Source: Rhizopus arrhizus
Lineage: Eukaryota; Mucoromycota; Mucoromycetes; Mucorales; Rhizopodaceae
Direction of reading: 5' to 3'
Length of the DNA: 64,000 bases
Assembly: GCA_024220505.1 (NCBI GenBank)
Contig: JAKZZE010000011.1
Coordinates: 1,674,001 to 1,738,000 of the forward strand
Shown: positions 54,701-63,546 of the stretch, one piece after another
Layout: each line of letters starts with the position of its first letter
How positions within the stretch are numbered: the first letter of the stretch is position 1
Notes under the pieces: generated by a model
Database searches by the model: none
Seen by the model: only the letters and a program-made list of their open reading frames with translations
What the model was told of the DNA's origin: nothing
Made by a program: the position numbers and the translations under genes

Positions 54701-56846
54701 ACCTAAAACTGGTAGACAAGTCATGAGTTTTCTTGGGTTTGCAAACTATTTCCGTAATAGTTTACCAATGTTTTCTCGCTTGACTGCACCACTTGACCGG
54801 TTGCGATCTCTTAATTCTTTAAAAGGAATTTGGAATGAAACCCATGAATGCAGTTTTCGTAACATTAAGGATGCCTTAGTGAATGCCCCAGTTATTCACA
54901 TTCCTGACCTTAAGTACCCATTCTACGTTGCAACAGATGCTAGTGCTTATGGTATTGGCGGTGTCGTTTATCAAGTCATCGACCAAGACATTAAGTATAA
55001 CGCCTTTGCTGCAAGATCTCTTTCCCCTACCGAACGTCGTTATCATACAAACAAACGAGAGTTGTTAGCGATTGTATTCATGTTTGAGAGATATAATAAA
55101 TGGTTATACAACCGTCATTTTACCTTGACAACTGATCATAAAGCCTTGATTTATATCAAGAAGCAAGTTGTTCCAAATGCTGCCATGCTTGTTTGGTTTG
55201 AAACAATTTTCGAATATTCATTTGATATTGTTCATTGTCCTGGCATTAAGAATATTATCCCAGACGCACTTAGTCGTTTATTCCCAGATGACAATAAACT
55301 GGAGGGGGGTAACAATGTCAACAATGTTGCCATCTACAATATCCGTGGTAAAGAAAAAGAAAAAAGAAAACCAACTTTTAAAGAAAAATCTAAAAGTTAT
55401 GAAACACAAACATATGCAGTCACTTCTGCAACACCATTATCATTATCAAAACCCTTATTGCATCGCGCTTTGCAATATGAAGATTATATCACACCTCCTC
55501 CTGAGGAAAGAAAAGATATAATATTGAAGGCTCACTTATTAGGTCATTACGGAATTAAAGCCATAGAACAAACCATTCATGGTGATAATCTCCATTGGAC
55601 TAATTTACGTCAAGATATTCAGGATGTCATATCCAAGTGTCATGAATGCAAAATGTTTAACATTGCCAAAACAGGTTATCATCCCCCTAGAAGTATCCTA
55701 CCTGACGGACCTCTAGATCATTGGGTTATGGACCTCGGCACTTTTAATATAACATCTACGAGCGGAAATAATTTCCTTCTTGTCATGGTTGATTTATTTT
55801 CTCGCTTTACTATCTTGAAAGCCATTCCTGATAAACAAGCTCTTACTATTGCCAAACAGCTTGTTGATATCTTCTGTACTTTCGGCTGGCCTAAGGTCAT
55901 CGCTAGTGATAACGGAAAAGAGTTTACTGCTACCATCGTTACTGAACTTATTAATAACAGTGGTATCGATAAGAGAGTGTCTAACCCTTTTAATCCCCTT
56001 GGTAACTCAGTCAATGAAGCATTTGTAGGAATTGCTAAAAAGACTATCGTTAAACAGTTACAAGGAAGAAAAGAAGATTGGGATCTATATGTACCTGCAA
56101 CCCAATATGCTATGAATCTGAAATATTCCAGACTTCATAAGAGTAGACCATACACAGTAATCTTCAATAAAGTACCAAATGATATGAAAGATTATTCTCA
56201 TATTAAACCCACTCTTAGAAGTGATGCTGTAGATTCTAAAGCAATAGAAAACAGACTTAAATATGCTACCGAAGTTGTTATCCCTGCTCTGGCTAAACGC
56301 ATTAAGGAAACTCAGGATGTAGACAATGCATATTTTATGAAAACAAACAAAATCGTTCATACACCGTTTCCACTCCATAGTGAAGTCATGATTAAAAATG
56401 TGAACAAGGAAAACAAAACTGATCCGCATTATGAAGGACCTTTTTACATAAGTGGAATGACAACTAATGGCAGTTACATATTAGTTGATAAACAAAATAA
56501 CCTCTTATCAAGAGATGTACCCACTTCACACTTAAAACTTATTGCATTACCCAGTAATAAAAGTGCAGAATCAATCGATGGCCAACCTTATGAGATTCAA
56601 GCAATTATACAACACAAAGGAACTCCAGGTAATTACCAGTATCTTGTTCATTGGAAAGGATACGATGATCCTACAGATTACACTTGGGAACCTACTTCTA
56701 GCTTCGATGATCGATCTTCAATTGAAACATATTGGGCTCGTCGTCAAGCAGGTAACAATACTGCTGTCTCAAAGAAAGCAAGACTACCTAAACGTACCGT
56801 TCCTACTCGTGATCATCACAGTAGAAGCAAGAGATCAAGACGTTAA
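51789..56846 (+). CDS. G2 gag-pol polyprotein with chromodomain
   Basis: The natural start is probably ATG 51789 (MSNTNDFNSAAAG), giving 1685 aa; an earlier in-frame codon lies partly in the LTR. Approximate domains are capsid-like gag (160-340, WLDEYQEKEDVHTWSQFKKA), a zinc-knuckle variant CRSCGADNWRPGHRC (about 432-446), protease IDTGSS (about 578), and reverse transcriptase with YIDD (about 898-901). RNase H ATDASAYGIGG lies near 1047, integrase zinc motif HLLGH..CHEC at 1248-1290, and integrase D1313, D1373 and E1409 (35 residues apart in the second pair). A chromodomain YLVHWKGYDDPTDYTWEP is at about 1610-1640. Gag and pol are one frame, so no frameshift is needed. All catalytic residues are present. 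Confidence 0.95.
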   Translation: MSNTNDFNSAAAGSSSSNAKTYPDNARRMSDVSTLSSEAESSGMTTSAVSSGSLEPRIAAPSIHSSIEELDSTIIGATQVILNLSVRLLSTTPESEEDNMVRAKYEACSKDLERLVHTRDLLQRAMNHAVPTAWTGSPKVAPAALNVVPPNLPLMQWKGAVFDPSAPVSVDVKHCLKKFQDVMFAHGLDLDQHWLRLLPPCLSSSQRTWLDEYQEKEDVHTWSQFKKAFTSHYGVGSAEEKATSTTELLRISMTAAETVDQYVERFNNLRRLAQIQDRCVLTRCFLIGLQADIYKKVVVSLANCTDAEKESVDYVVKLAKTLYHSLYKVRKVANAAHTSAGPSMVNDSSSSGRKKSSAFVSGSAVRSAPYPQASRKYCRFHKTTTHSNDECRAMKKASSSSPSSGSTQVDVSSGSAASQWNPRNQPSGLGRPCRSCGADNWRPGHRCKGKGRSTGSLADDSAGSSHMFRAMSRSPASSLSSVASSGNDVSVSVGSSATAASSSSDASPGRKTDAAGPVVPVPDSSDDMDIDVAEALTVAEAAQACKYITHHIFSKAPSNTNTLYVPIIIEHIKTWAMIDTGSSFSCVSPSFCSALGLVPTPNPGSIKLGHNSSSTVSRLGIINLTVYYNQIRLSYEFEVFDFSSDVPICLGLDILPKLRIGLTGLATSWLNSNIPKIPDPVNPDDYKPNETPVGTMQERQRLMSTIQPLLDANTSIPMSSHCNLPGAIITLDTEPNAFAYRRQPDIAIANRKIMEDQIQTWLDDCVIEPAPSNTRFNNPIFLVGKKDVNGLYTKKRAVIDPRLLNQLVKNVDRMPLPLISDLHQRMGSATIFTTFDIRACFHRFLIQESDRPKTAFTHPFTGMQYQFRHCPFGLTSTGNIVQRVLTNLFADLPYTALYIDDLCVFSSGDMNQHIEYVREVLKRLTAANLIINVEKTHFAQSCVNILGWTIGNNGSLIPDQRKLTNIHSWPTPKTGRQVMSFLGFANYFRNSLPMFSRLTAPLDRLRSLNSLKGIWNETHECSFRNIKDALVNAPVIHIPDLKYPFYVATDASAYGIGGVVYQVIDQDIKYNAFAARSLSPTERRYHTNKRELLAIVFMFERYNKWLYNRHFTLTTDHKALIYIKKQVVPNAAMLVWFETIFEYSFDIVHCPGIKNIIPDALSRLFPDDNKLEGGNNVNNVAIYNIRGKEKEKRKPTFKEKSKSYETQTYAVTSATPLSLSKPLLHRALQYEDYITPPPEERKDIILKAHLLGHYGIKAIEQTIHGDNLHWTNLRQDIQDVISKCHECKMFNIAKTGYHPPRSILPDGPLDHWVMDLGTFNITSTSGNNFLLVMVDLFSRFTILKAIPDKQALTIAKQLVDIFCTFGWPKVIASDNGKEFTATIVTELINNSGIDKRVSNPFNPLGNSVNEAFVGIAKKTIVKQLQGRKEDWDLYVPATQYAMNLKYSRLHKSRPYTVIFNKVPNDMKDYSHIKPTLRSDAVDSKAIENRLKYATEVVIPALAKRIKETQDVDNAYFMKTNKIVHTPFPLHSEVMIKNVNKENKTDPHYEGPFYISGMTTNGSYILVDKQNNLLSRDVPTSHLKLIALPSNKSAESIDGQPYEIQAIIQHKGTPGNYQYLVHWKGYDDPTDYTWEPTSSFDDRSSIETYWARRQAGNNTAVSKKARLPKRTVPTRDHHSRSKRSRR

Positions 56847-57061
56847 ATTGTCTAAGTAGTTAACCGTCTTTTTCCCTAAGACAATTTTTCCTAAAGAAGG
56901 TTTTTTTTACTATCAGGTTTTTATGACAACTTACTACTACGATCTATCCTCAATTATACTATGTCTATTTATCTACCCTATGATCATTACCGCACTTATT
57001 GTGTATGACCTTTGCTCATTTCTGAATCTTCACTTTTCCTTTTTACCGTTTGCTTCAAACT

Positions 57062-57070
57062 AGAAGGGGG
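57062..57070 (+). promoter_or_regulatory. polypurine tract of G2
   Basis: AGAAGGGGG followed by CAA directly precedes the 3' LTR, the usual position for the plus-strand primer. Confidence 0.8.
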
Positions 57071-57073
57071 CAA

Positions 57074-57497
57074 TGTTGTATCCACACAACTAGTAAAGTG
57101 AACATCCATGGATAAACGAGAGATCTCCGCAATAGCCAACTCTGCCCTGTTGTCCCTATCGGCGTTCCCACGACTATATCGGAACCTGATTATAACAACG
57201 GCAGTTCAATCCAATTTTATTCGATAATTATCGTTAGATCAATAATTTATCTACTTCATTGTCCCTTGATTCGTCAAGAAGACAGCGGCTATTGATTATC
57301 TACTATCTTTCCTTTATCTTCCCATCCTTCCCACATTATTCTTTTAACCGATCAATTGAAATAGCGGTAAAGATCCAGACATCCAAAAAGTATAAATAGC
57401 CTCAAATGTTTTTATTAATAAAGCAACATATAATCTTTAGTTTCACAACTATTGTCTTTTTTAGTTTTTGTCTCTTATTTTAATACTTGGCAAAACA
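57074..57497 (+). repeat. 3' LTR of G2
   Basis: This 424-bp LTR equals the 5' LTR except for one clear difference (C at 57106). It is followed by the CTATG target duplication and the resumed G1 gag. Confidence 0.93.
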
Positions 57498-58291
57498 CTA
57501 TGGATTCTGCTGCAGCCATTTTAAGAGATAACAGCTGATCCATATACTCTAACTCTTGAGCTACGTCCTGTGCAGCGTATGTTTTGACTATGATCTTTCT
57601 GACTTCAGACCAAACCAAGTTGCGACCTTTGAGTACTTCATTGAACCAAGATCGCTGATCTCTGTTCATTTTGATAGGAACCAAACGAGACCAGCTAGAA
57701 TCTATGGATAGACCATTTGATTCAACGATCAGAGCAAAGGTATCGAGCAAATCTTCTACAGAATCATGTGCTTCCGCTTCTTTTCTCCAAATATTACCCT
57801 GCCACTGCCAGATTGGAAGGTCAGGTGGGATGACATGAGAAGAGCGAGGATGAGAAACATTCGTAGCATGGCCAGGACCAAGGATTATATCACCTGTAGG
57901 TATGGGAGGTGAAACGCAAAAAGCCTGTGCTTCGTCCAAGAACATAATACAGTTTTTGATGCTGACTGCTTGTTCCTGTAACTTTGAGAGCTGTTCTTGT
58001 GAGGCACCAGATACCACAGCCCTAGCAATCTGCTGTCTAAGCTCTTCTAAATTAACCCTCAAACCCATAACAGCGTCAACGGGTTTATCATCATTTGATA
58101 CCAAGTTTGTTGCCATAAGAGATGGTGTTTCTTCTGCATTGGCCATTTCAGTATCTTCGATAGCTTTTGATGTCTCCTCTATGTTTGTTCTAAACACATC
58201 AGTTTCACCATAAGTAAAAGTGTTAGGAGATTGATCTTCGTTAGCCATATTTGCTTTTTGTTATTAGAGGTTCAGAATTCGTTAAAAAAAA

Positions 58292-58632
58292 TGAAGTGTT
58301 TTAAGTATTCAAAAATAAGGTAAAGAAGAATTAACGAGACCGAACAATAGTTCTAAAGTCGAATACTTTTATTAAAGAAAGATTTCAAGGCTATTTATAT
58401 TAGTTGAGCAAGACCTGAGATTAGATGACAAAAATAGTTACGACCGATATGATTTGATATGTATAAGAAAAATTTTATAGACTGATGTTAATAATCAACT
58501 GTTGAGATGAAAGTGAAACTTGGCTGTTTAGGGCAGTGATAATTATCAGGTTCTATTCTTATTCAAACTCATTTGTAAAGATTTAGTCCAGAATGATAAG
58601 ACTGTATCTTATTGACATGTCAAAACATGACA
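58292..58632 (-). repeat. 5' LTR of G1
   Basis: This 341-bp partner of 45981-46321 ends (minus strand) in ..AAAACACTTCA where the other copy has AAAACAGTTCA. A polyT stretch and GAATTC follow inside the element; a primer-binding site was not identified. Confidence 0.9.
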
Positions 58633-58950
58633 CTTTCCTTTATCTTCCCATCCTTCCCACATTATTCTTTTAACCGATCAATTGAAATAGCGGTAAAGAT
58701 CCAGACATCCAAAAAGTATAAATAGCCTCAAATGTTTTTATTAATAAAGCAATATATAATCTTTAGTTTTACAACTATTGTCTTTTTAGTTTTTGTCTCT
58801 TATTTTTAATACTTGGCAAAACACTACCTTTTTCTTAATAACTATTACCATTATACAACAGAAATGTATGCTTTCATGCATAGCATACAGCATGACCGTT
58901 AAATTATCAAAGAATTCTCGTCTTTCCTTGTTCGAGTGAGCTGGAGCATA

Positions 58951-61236
58951 CAGTAGCGGACAAAACTGGTGCACAAAAATTAAAATCGACATTGTATCTC
59001 CGCCATATATCTGCGACTTTTGTGGCATATACCATCTGAAAGACAGTCCAAAATATACATTATGTTATGTAAACCGGAACTGTACCGGATATCCCCCAGG
59101 CATAAGGTCATTTTTAGTGATTTTTTGCATATTTCAATTTTCGCCAAAAATATGGTGCTTGTCTAGCCTTCTTTCAATTTTCCCCATATCTCTCCCGTTT
59201 TCTTTCAGATTTCACCGCATATTAGTGAATTTTAGTAGCTCTTAAAAAATATATAAAACCGTAGTTATTTTGTATTTCCCATTGAATCCCCCTTTTGTTT
59301 TTACCCTATTCACTATAACAAAGTACTAGCCTTATATGTTTAAGAAAGTAAGCAACTGTAAAAACGAAACTCTGAGATCTCGAATACACTTAGTTCGTAC
59401 GACAACAGATATTTCTAGAATAACAAGAATCTCTAAATGGACAATCAACAGGAGAAAGAGGGAAGAAAGAAACTTAATGTCTTGTGATCATGAAGGTCTC
59501 CCGCTTTTAGTCTGAAAAGTTACTAGCTCAATCACCAACCTAAAGCTTGGACAAGGTCCGTTACACATAGTTTCCGATGCTCAGCACATTTTGAGGGACC
59601 TTAAGATACAGTATTAGCAAATTGGCAGTCTGAAGGCACTGTAGGAAGCTAGATTTTGAGTCTGGAAGTAAGGAATCGAAGAATTTCATCAGCTGTATTA
59701 GCCGGAAAAAGCGATGAATGTGGTATCACGACAAGCCATTGTATACAATAGAGGGCTGGAAGTCTGCTATCTTTAGCAATGAAACAATTATGAACATTAT
59801 GGATGCAGATAGTATACACTAATATTGAAAGCAAGTCGAGCAACCTGAGCGATTTTTTCACGGTGATCAAACAATGAAGCATGCTGGCTGCTCTGTTATG
59901 TTTTAAGGCTGTATTAGATATTGAGGGCCGGAATATGTGTGTCAAGTATATGATGGTATAATGAACTCATAAATATACACATATATTTCGCTTACTTCAT
60001 ACCACAAAAGCCTAGCGTATAGTGGTCTAAAACGTCGTAATCTCTCGTTTCAGTATGACAATGACAGAAGGCACAAGTCGACGCATGTCACAAACTCAAT
60101 ATTTGATAACCGCGCTTCTGTGCTACAAGTTTAGCCGCCACTTGTTAAGGATACATAAGATTATAGTCACTTTATTTTAGTAAAAGGAATCATATATGAT
60201 CCTGAATAATATGTTGACATAACTTGGAATCATTTATAACATTATTCCCAACACAGATCAATAAAATACTTTGATTAGATTTTTATATTAAGCTTTATTC
60301 ATATTAACTTCACATAGTCAAATAAGATGACATGGTTGTAATATAGTTTAGTGATAGTATGAGCATGTTGAATAAGGAATGACGATTACTTACCGGATCA
60401 TCATTAGTCATGAAAACATTTATCCTGACTGAGATATTATTGTTAACAATGATATCCAATCACGGAACTAAAAGTCTTTATATTCATCCGTACCGTCTCC
60501 TTAAATAGTTATATCTGAAACCATCCCAATAGCATAATTGACAATACAAGCTAGGAACAGGCTAAACTAATAATTAGAAATAGTAATCATCTATTCTGTT
60601 AAATTGATTATAAATCTGTCCTAATTCTTTATCCGTATCATGTCTATAAATACTCTCACTTTTTACATGTAGAATTTATTTTTGAATCATACAATAGTTA
60701 TCTTAACTTAATAAAGAGATACCAAGTTCTAACAGTATTTCTTTATCTTTGATTGCTATATTATATTTACCTAAAACTCCCCTTTCCTAAACACCACTAA
60801 TCCCGGTCTAAGTCCGCTTAAGCATACCAGGTGGCAATTGTTGGCAAAGGTATGATGATACGACACTAGATCAAAAAGGGTCGATGATCTTTGGAAAAGA
60901 GTAGTTAAAGAGCCGGGTTCTTTTATTGAAAATGATATACACGCATATTATTAGCATATGCAAAGAAGAACATCTGATGATATCAAGAGATGAGATGATT
61001 ATATAAAGTCTAAGGTCTTAGCCACTTTTGCGGTTTTTAGAAAATATAAAATTTTATAAATTTAAAGCACGCTTATCGCTCAGTTTTAACAATGTCATGC
61101 TTAGAACATACATAAATTACAATGACTAGTATATCCTCCTTCTAGTACAGTTTCATGACTATTGCAATTACCATGAGCAGGTAATGGTAGTTAAAAGCTG
61201 AAAAAAAGTTTTGTGCACCAGTTTTGTCCGCTACTG
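58951..61236 (+). mobile_element. Tc1/mariner-like element, 1.63-kb family, copy 3
   Basis: It has the CAGTAGCGGACAAAACTGG ends, TA at 58949-58950 and 61237-61238, and is 1628 bp without the LTR inside it (60143-60795 plus one CCACT). It aligns throughout with copy 2 (12760-14387) but with scattered substitutions, so it is an older copy than the pair in LINE B. The transposase frame is degenerate in the same way. Confidence 0.88.
60143..60795. mobile_element. solo LTR (TGTTAAGG family), copy 2
   Basis: This 653-bp copy of the LTR at 21474-22125 has the target duplication CCACT (60138-60142, 60796-60800). The uninterrupted target is visible in the other 1.63-kb copies (GCCGCCACTAATCC). Confidence 0.93.
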
Positions 61237-61404
61237 TATATGTTTAATATGTAGAAAGGATCGTAGAAATGTTGCGGATGCTCCACTTTACATAGTTGGA
61301 AACGTGTTGAAATGAATGTAGCGGACGTATCAATGGTGGTAATATGAAAGTTGCTGTTGAAAGAAACTATACCAACGTGAGGAGTCCAGTGTGATTCTTT
61401 TGAT

Positions 61405-61825
61405 GTATCCATCATTCATAACTCGATATGAAAACAGTATTAATAAGCTACATGTAAAATATATCCAATAGATAGGCTACAGGTTAATTCGGATAATCTT
61501 CATTAAGGATAAGATGCTGCGTAATTGCACGGCTAAATTATATTAAATCCAGGGACTAAATCACAGTCAATCGCAGTCAATCATATACGAGTATTCTATG
61601 GATAAATGCTTATGATGACAAAGATAACAATGGAAGAACACGTAAGCATTATCTATTTGTCATCAGTTATATCATACTCATTAATTATTAATCTATGACA
61701 TGAAATATTATCCGTGTATGAAAAGTATAAATAGAGTATCATTTTCTTATTAAATAAAGCAATCTCTTTATCGAGTCTCGTTCTCTCTTGTTCCTTTCTA
61801 TTCTTGGATAAATCATCTTTGGCTT
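61405..61825 (+). repeat. LTR-like repeat, second copy of 29265-29690
   Basis: The two regions share long blocks (AATAAGCTACATG, CAATCATATACGAGTAT, TGGATAAATGCTTATGATGA) and the promoter-like GTATAAATAGAGTATCAT (18 bases). Neither copy has a defined terminus or target duplication that I could fix, and no internal domain is attached. Confidence 0.7.
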
Positions 61826-61849
61826 GAAAATGAATGTCGAGAAATTGTA

Positions 61850-63443
61850 CAGTCCTGCTGTTAACTGCCTAACAAAAATAAAATTTAAGATAATTCCCGC
61901 AAAAATAGAGCTAAACTTTTTAAATTTTAATGGAACAGTGCTAAAACAACATATTTTTATTGAACAAATTTTTATAGCACACTAATTAGTAAAATGTGTC
62001 GGAATTTGAAAAAAATGAAAAATGACTATAAAATCAATCTGACAGCAAATCTTTAACGCTTTGTATATCCACCTTTAGCCTTGATAACCTCTTCAATTCT
62101 TTTTGGCATACTCTCGTAATACTTCTTCATGTCCTCTTTAGTGAATTTGTTCCACTCTGCATCAAATCTATCCCACAATTCATCCATATTTTTGGGCTTG
62201 GTGTCATATGCATCTAATTTCAACTTAACATGATGCCAGAGGTGTTCAATTGGGTTTAGGTCGGGACTATTTGCTGGCCAGTCTTGAATATAGTTAATTC
62301 CGTTATCTGCAAGCCATTTTTTAGTGAGTTTCGATGTGTGTTTTGTATCTCCGTCCTGTTGAAAGATGACTTCCTCATTGCTGAGACTGAAGTACTCGAG
62401 TGTATCCTTATAGGAAGTATCCAAGATATGGGTGTACAGCTCTGATTTCATAGGATACTCAATAATACGGCATGCGTAACCTACTCCTGATGATGTCATA
62501 CATCCTCAAACCATCATTGAGCCTCCGCCACCTTTTAATTGAGTCTGATAATTATGTGGTCGAAGTGGGTCATCCTTATGTTTCCATGTAATTTGAGCTC
62601 CATCTGATCCCCATCTGTTGATTTTGGTTTCGTCGGAGAATATGACCTTGTTCCAGTCCTCTACAGTCCAGTCACGGTGTTTTTTGGCCCATTCCAATCG
62701 CTTTTTGTGGTTAGTTCTCTTGATTAAAGGCTTCTTTTTCTTATACAGAGTTTTAAGGCCGAGGGATCTCATTAGTTGTGTCGTAGATGAGTACTGCAAT
62801 TTGTAACCAAGAGACCACAGATATCTTTGAACATCCTTTGCTGATAATAAGAAGCCTTTTCGGACTTTAAAAGCTATGACTTGCTTTGTAAAATCGGGAA
62901 CGGTGCTGACTCTACCACCACGGGGTTTGACGCGATCAGGATCAACTTGCTTTTTCATGAGAATAACTAGGGCTCTAGACACTCCAGTGGCTGGTACAAT
63001 ATTTTTAGTACCCTTTCCGGCCTTAATTAATGAAATGACGTTATTGCGTGTGTCGTTGCTGAGTTTATAAGGCATTACAAAGAAGTAGTTGTCAAGTGTA
63101 GAAGTAGAGATGTGATGGGGGGAAATGAAGAGAAAAGTGTCGCTTTTTTATACATTTTTAGCTTCTCTACGTCATGATGATACGTTATGTACGTTATCAT
63201 TGCATCATGTACGCCAAAATAGGGTTTAAAGTACATTTAATCATACTTACATCATTTTCCATTTAACCCAAAATCAATTTTTCTTGATTTAGATCTTTGT
63301 GTAACAAGCTAGAATTACATCATTCTTTCTTCTTATACTATGACGTATGGGCTATCTAATGGTTTTTATTTCGTAGTTATGACGTAATTATAGCACTGTG
63401 CAGGCCATTTTATGGTTTTGTTAGGCAGTTGACAGTAGGACTG
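61850..63443 (-). mobile_element. Tc1/mariner DD35E transposon with one nonsense codon
   Basis: This 1594-bp element has TIRs of about 28 bp: CAGTCCTGCTGTTAACTGCC on the left and the complement of CAGTCCTACTGTCAACTGCC on the right. Both are followed by TAACAAAA, with TA at 61848-61849 and 63444-63445. The minus-strand transposase is open except for one stop. Confidence 0.9.
62053..63075 (-). pseudogene. Tc1/mariner transposase, DD35E, single in-frame stop
   Basis: The frame starts at ATG 63075 (MPYKLSNDTRNNVISLIKAG) and would be 340 codons long. A TGA at 62503-62505 replaces the tryptophan normally found in the SMMVWGCMTS strand, a single G-to-A change. Before it lie paired HTH motifs and FSDETKINRWGSDG. 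After it lie QQDGDTKHTSK (GD instead of the usual ND) and SPDLNPIEHLW, with 35 residues between the second aspartate and the glutamate. The C-terminus ends IEEVIKAKGGYTKR. Apart from the stop it looks functional, so the loss is recent or the codon is occasionally read through. Confidence 0.9.
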
Positions 63444-63546
63444 TATAAGTTCAGGAGTCGAAGCATGGGTTTCCTGAAAGCACAAAATGACATATTTTGA
63501 AGGCGTAAGTAACGGATATAATCTTTTTGAATTTGTGGTGCATGTG

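Larger units (their letters stand above)
51292..57497 (+). mobile_element. Ty3/gypsy element G2 (chromovirus type), full length and apparently intact
   Basis: G2 is 6206 bp with 424-bp LTRs (51292-51715, 57074-57497) that I could tell apart at one clear position (51324 T, 57106 C). The target duplication is CTATG (51287-51291, 57498-57502). One long gag-pol frame, a polypurine tract (57062-57070) and LTR promoter motifs are present. I could not identify a tRNA primer site after the 5' LTR. The near-identical LTRs mean very recent insertion; the element may be active. Confidence 0.95.
50422..58248 (-). pseudogene. G1 gag, split by insertion of element G2
   Basis: The N-terminal part is 58248-57498 (start MANEDQSPNTF) and the C-terminal part 51291-50422. 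The capsid-like region includes IPPDLPIWQWQGNIW and RDQRSWFNEVLKG before the break and EAFTDRFQRIRRAAKW after it. A zinc-knuckle-like CYRCSGN..HAANC follows near 50730. The two halves join in frame through the duplicated CATAG (minus strand), so the gene was open when G2 inserted. Gag would form the particle. It continued into pol before the solo LTR insertion. Confidence 0.88.
45981..58632 (-). mobile_element. Ty3/gypsy element G1 (chromovirus type), interrupted twice
   Basis: G1 is on the minus strand with 341-bp LTRs at 58292-58632 (5') and 45981-46321 (3'), beginning TGTCATGTTTTGACATG and ending in TTCA, and target duplication CTTTC. A polypurine tract (AAGGGGGC on the minus strand, 46323-46330) borders the 3' LTR. 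Its single gag-pol frame is cut by G2 (51292-57497) within gag and by a solo LTR (49999-50421) at the start of the protease. No other lesion was noticed. Confidence 0.92.
45743..58823 (+). mobile_element. solo LTR of the G2 family, split by element G1
   Basis: The two parts are 45743-45980 and 58638-58823, together a G2-type LTR (TGTTGTATCC..GGCAAAACA). It is flanked by the target duplication CTACC. It is split in ..ATCTTTC/CTTTATC.. by G1, which created the CTTTC duplication (45976-45980 and 58633-58637). It has a few substitutions relative to the LTRs of G2 itself, so it is the older insertion. Confidence 0.9.
45250..58860 (+). mobile_element. old LTR-type repeat, split by nested insertions
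   Basis: The repeat itself is 45250-45742 plus 58829-58860; everything between was inserted later. It is homologous in inverse orientation to 28088-28462, with about 110 bp extra in this copy. It has GATATAAATACCTGCC and AATAAAG as promoter and polyadenylation-like motifs, and ends near ATACAACA. The duplicated CTACC (45738-45742 and 58824-58828) flanks the LTR that was inserted into it. Its outer boundary on the left is uncertain. Confidence 0.65.
58861..61415 (-). pseudogene. relic of a LINE endonuclease, split by a Tc1-family element
   Basis: The coding relic is 61395-61237 followed by 58950-58861 on the minus strand. Read across the inserted element with one TA removed, it gives QLCKVEHPQHFYDPFYILN directly continuing as IYAPAHSNKERREFFDNL. 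IYAPA plus ERREFF is the typical third block of LINE APE endonucleases. It ends at the old LTR repeat near 58860. It differs from the endonuclease of LINEs A-C and is probably an older family. Confidence 0.65.
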
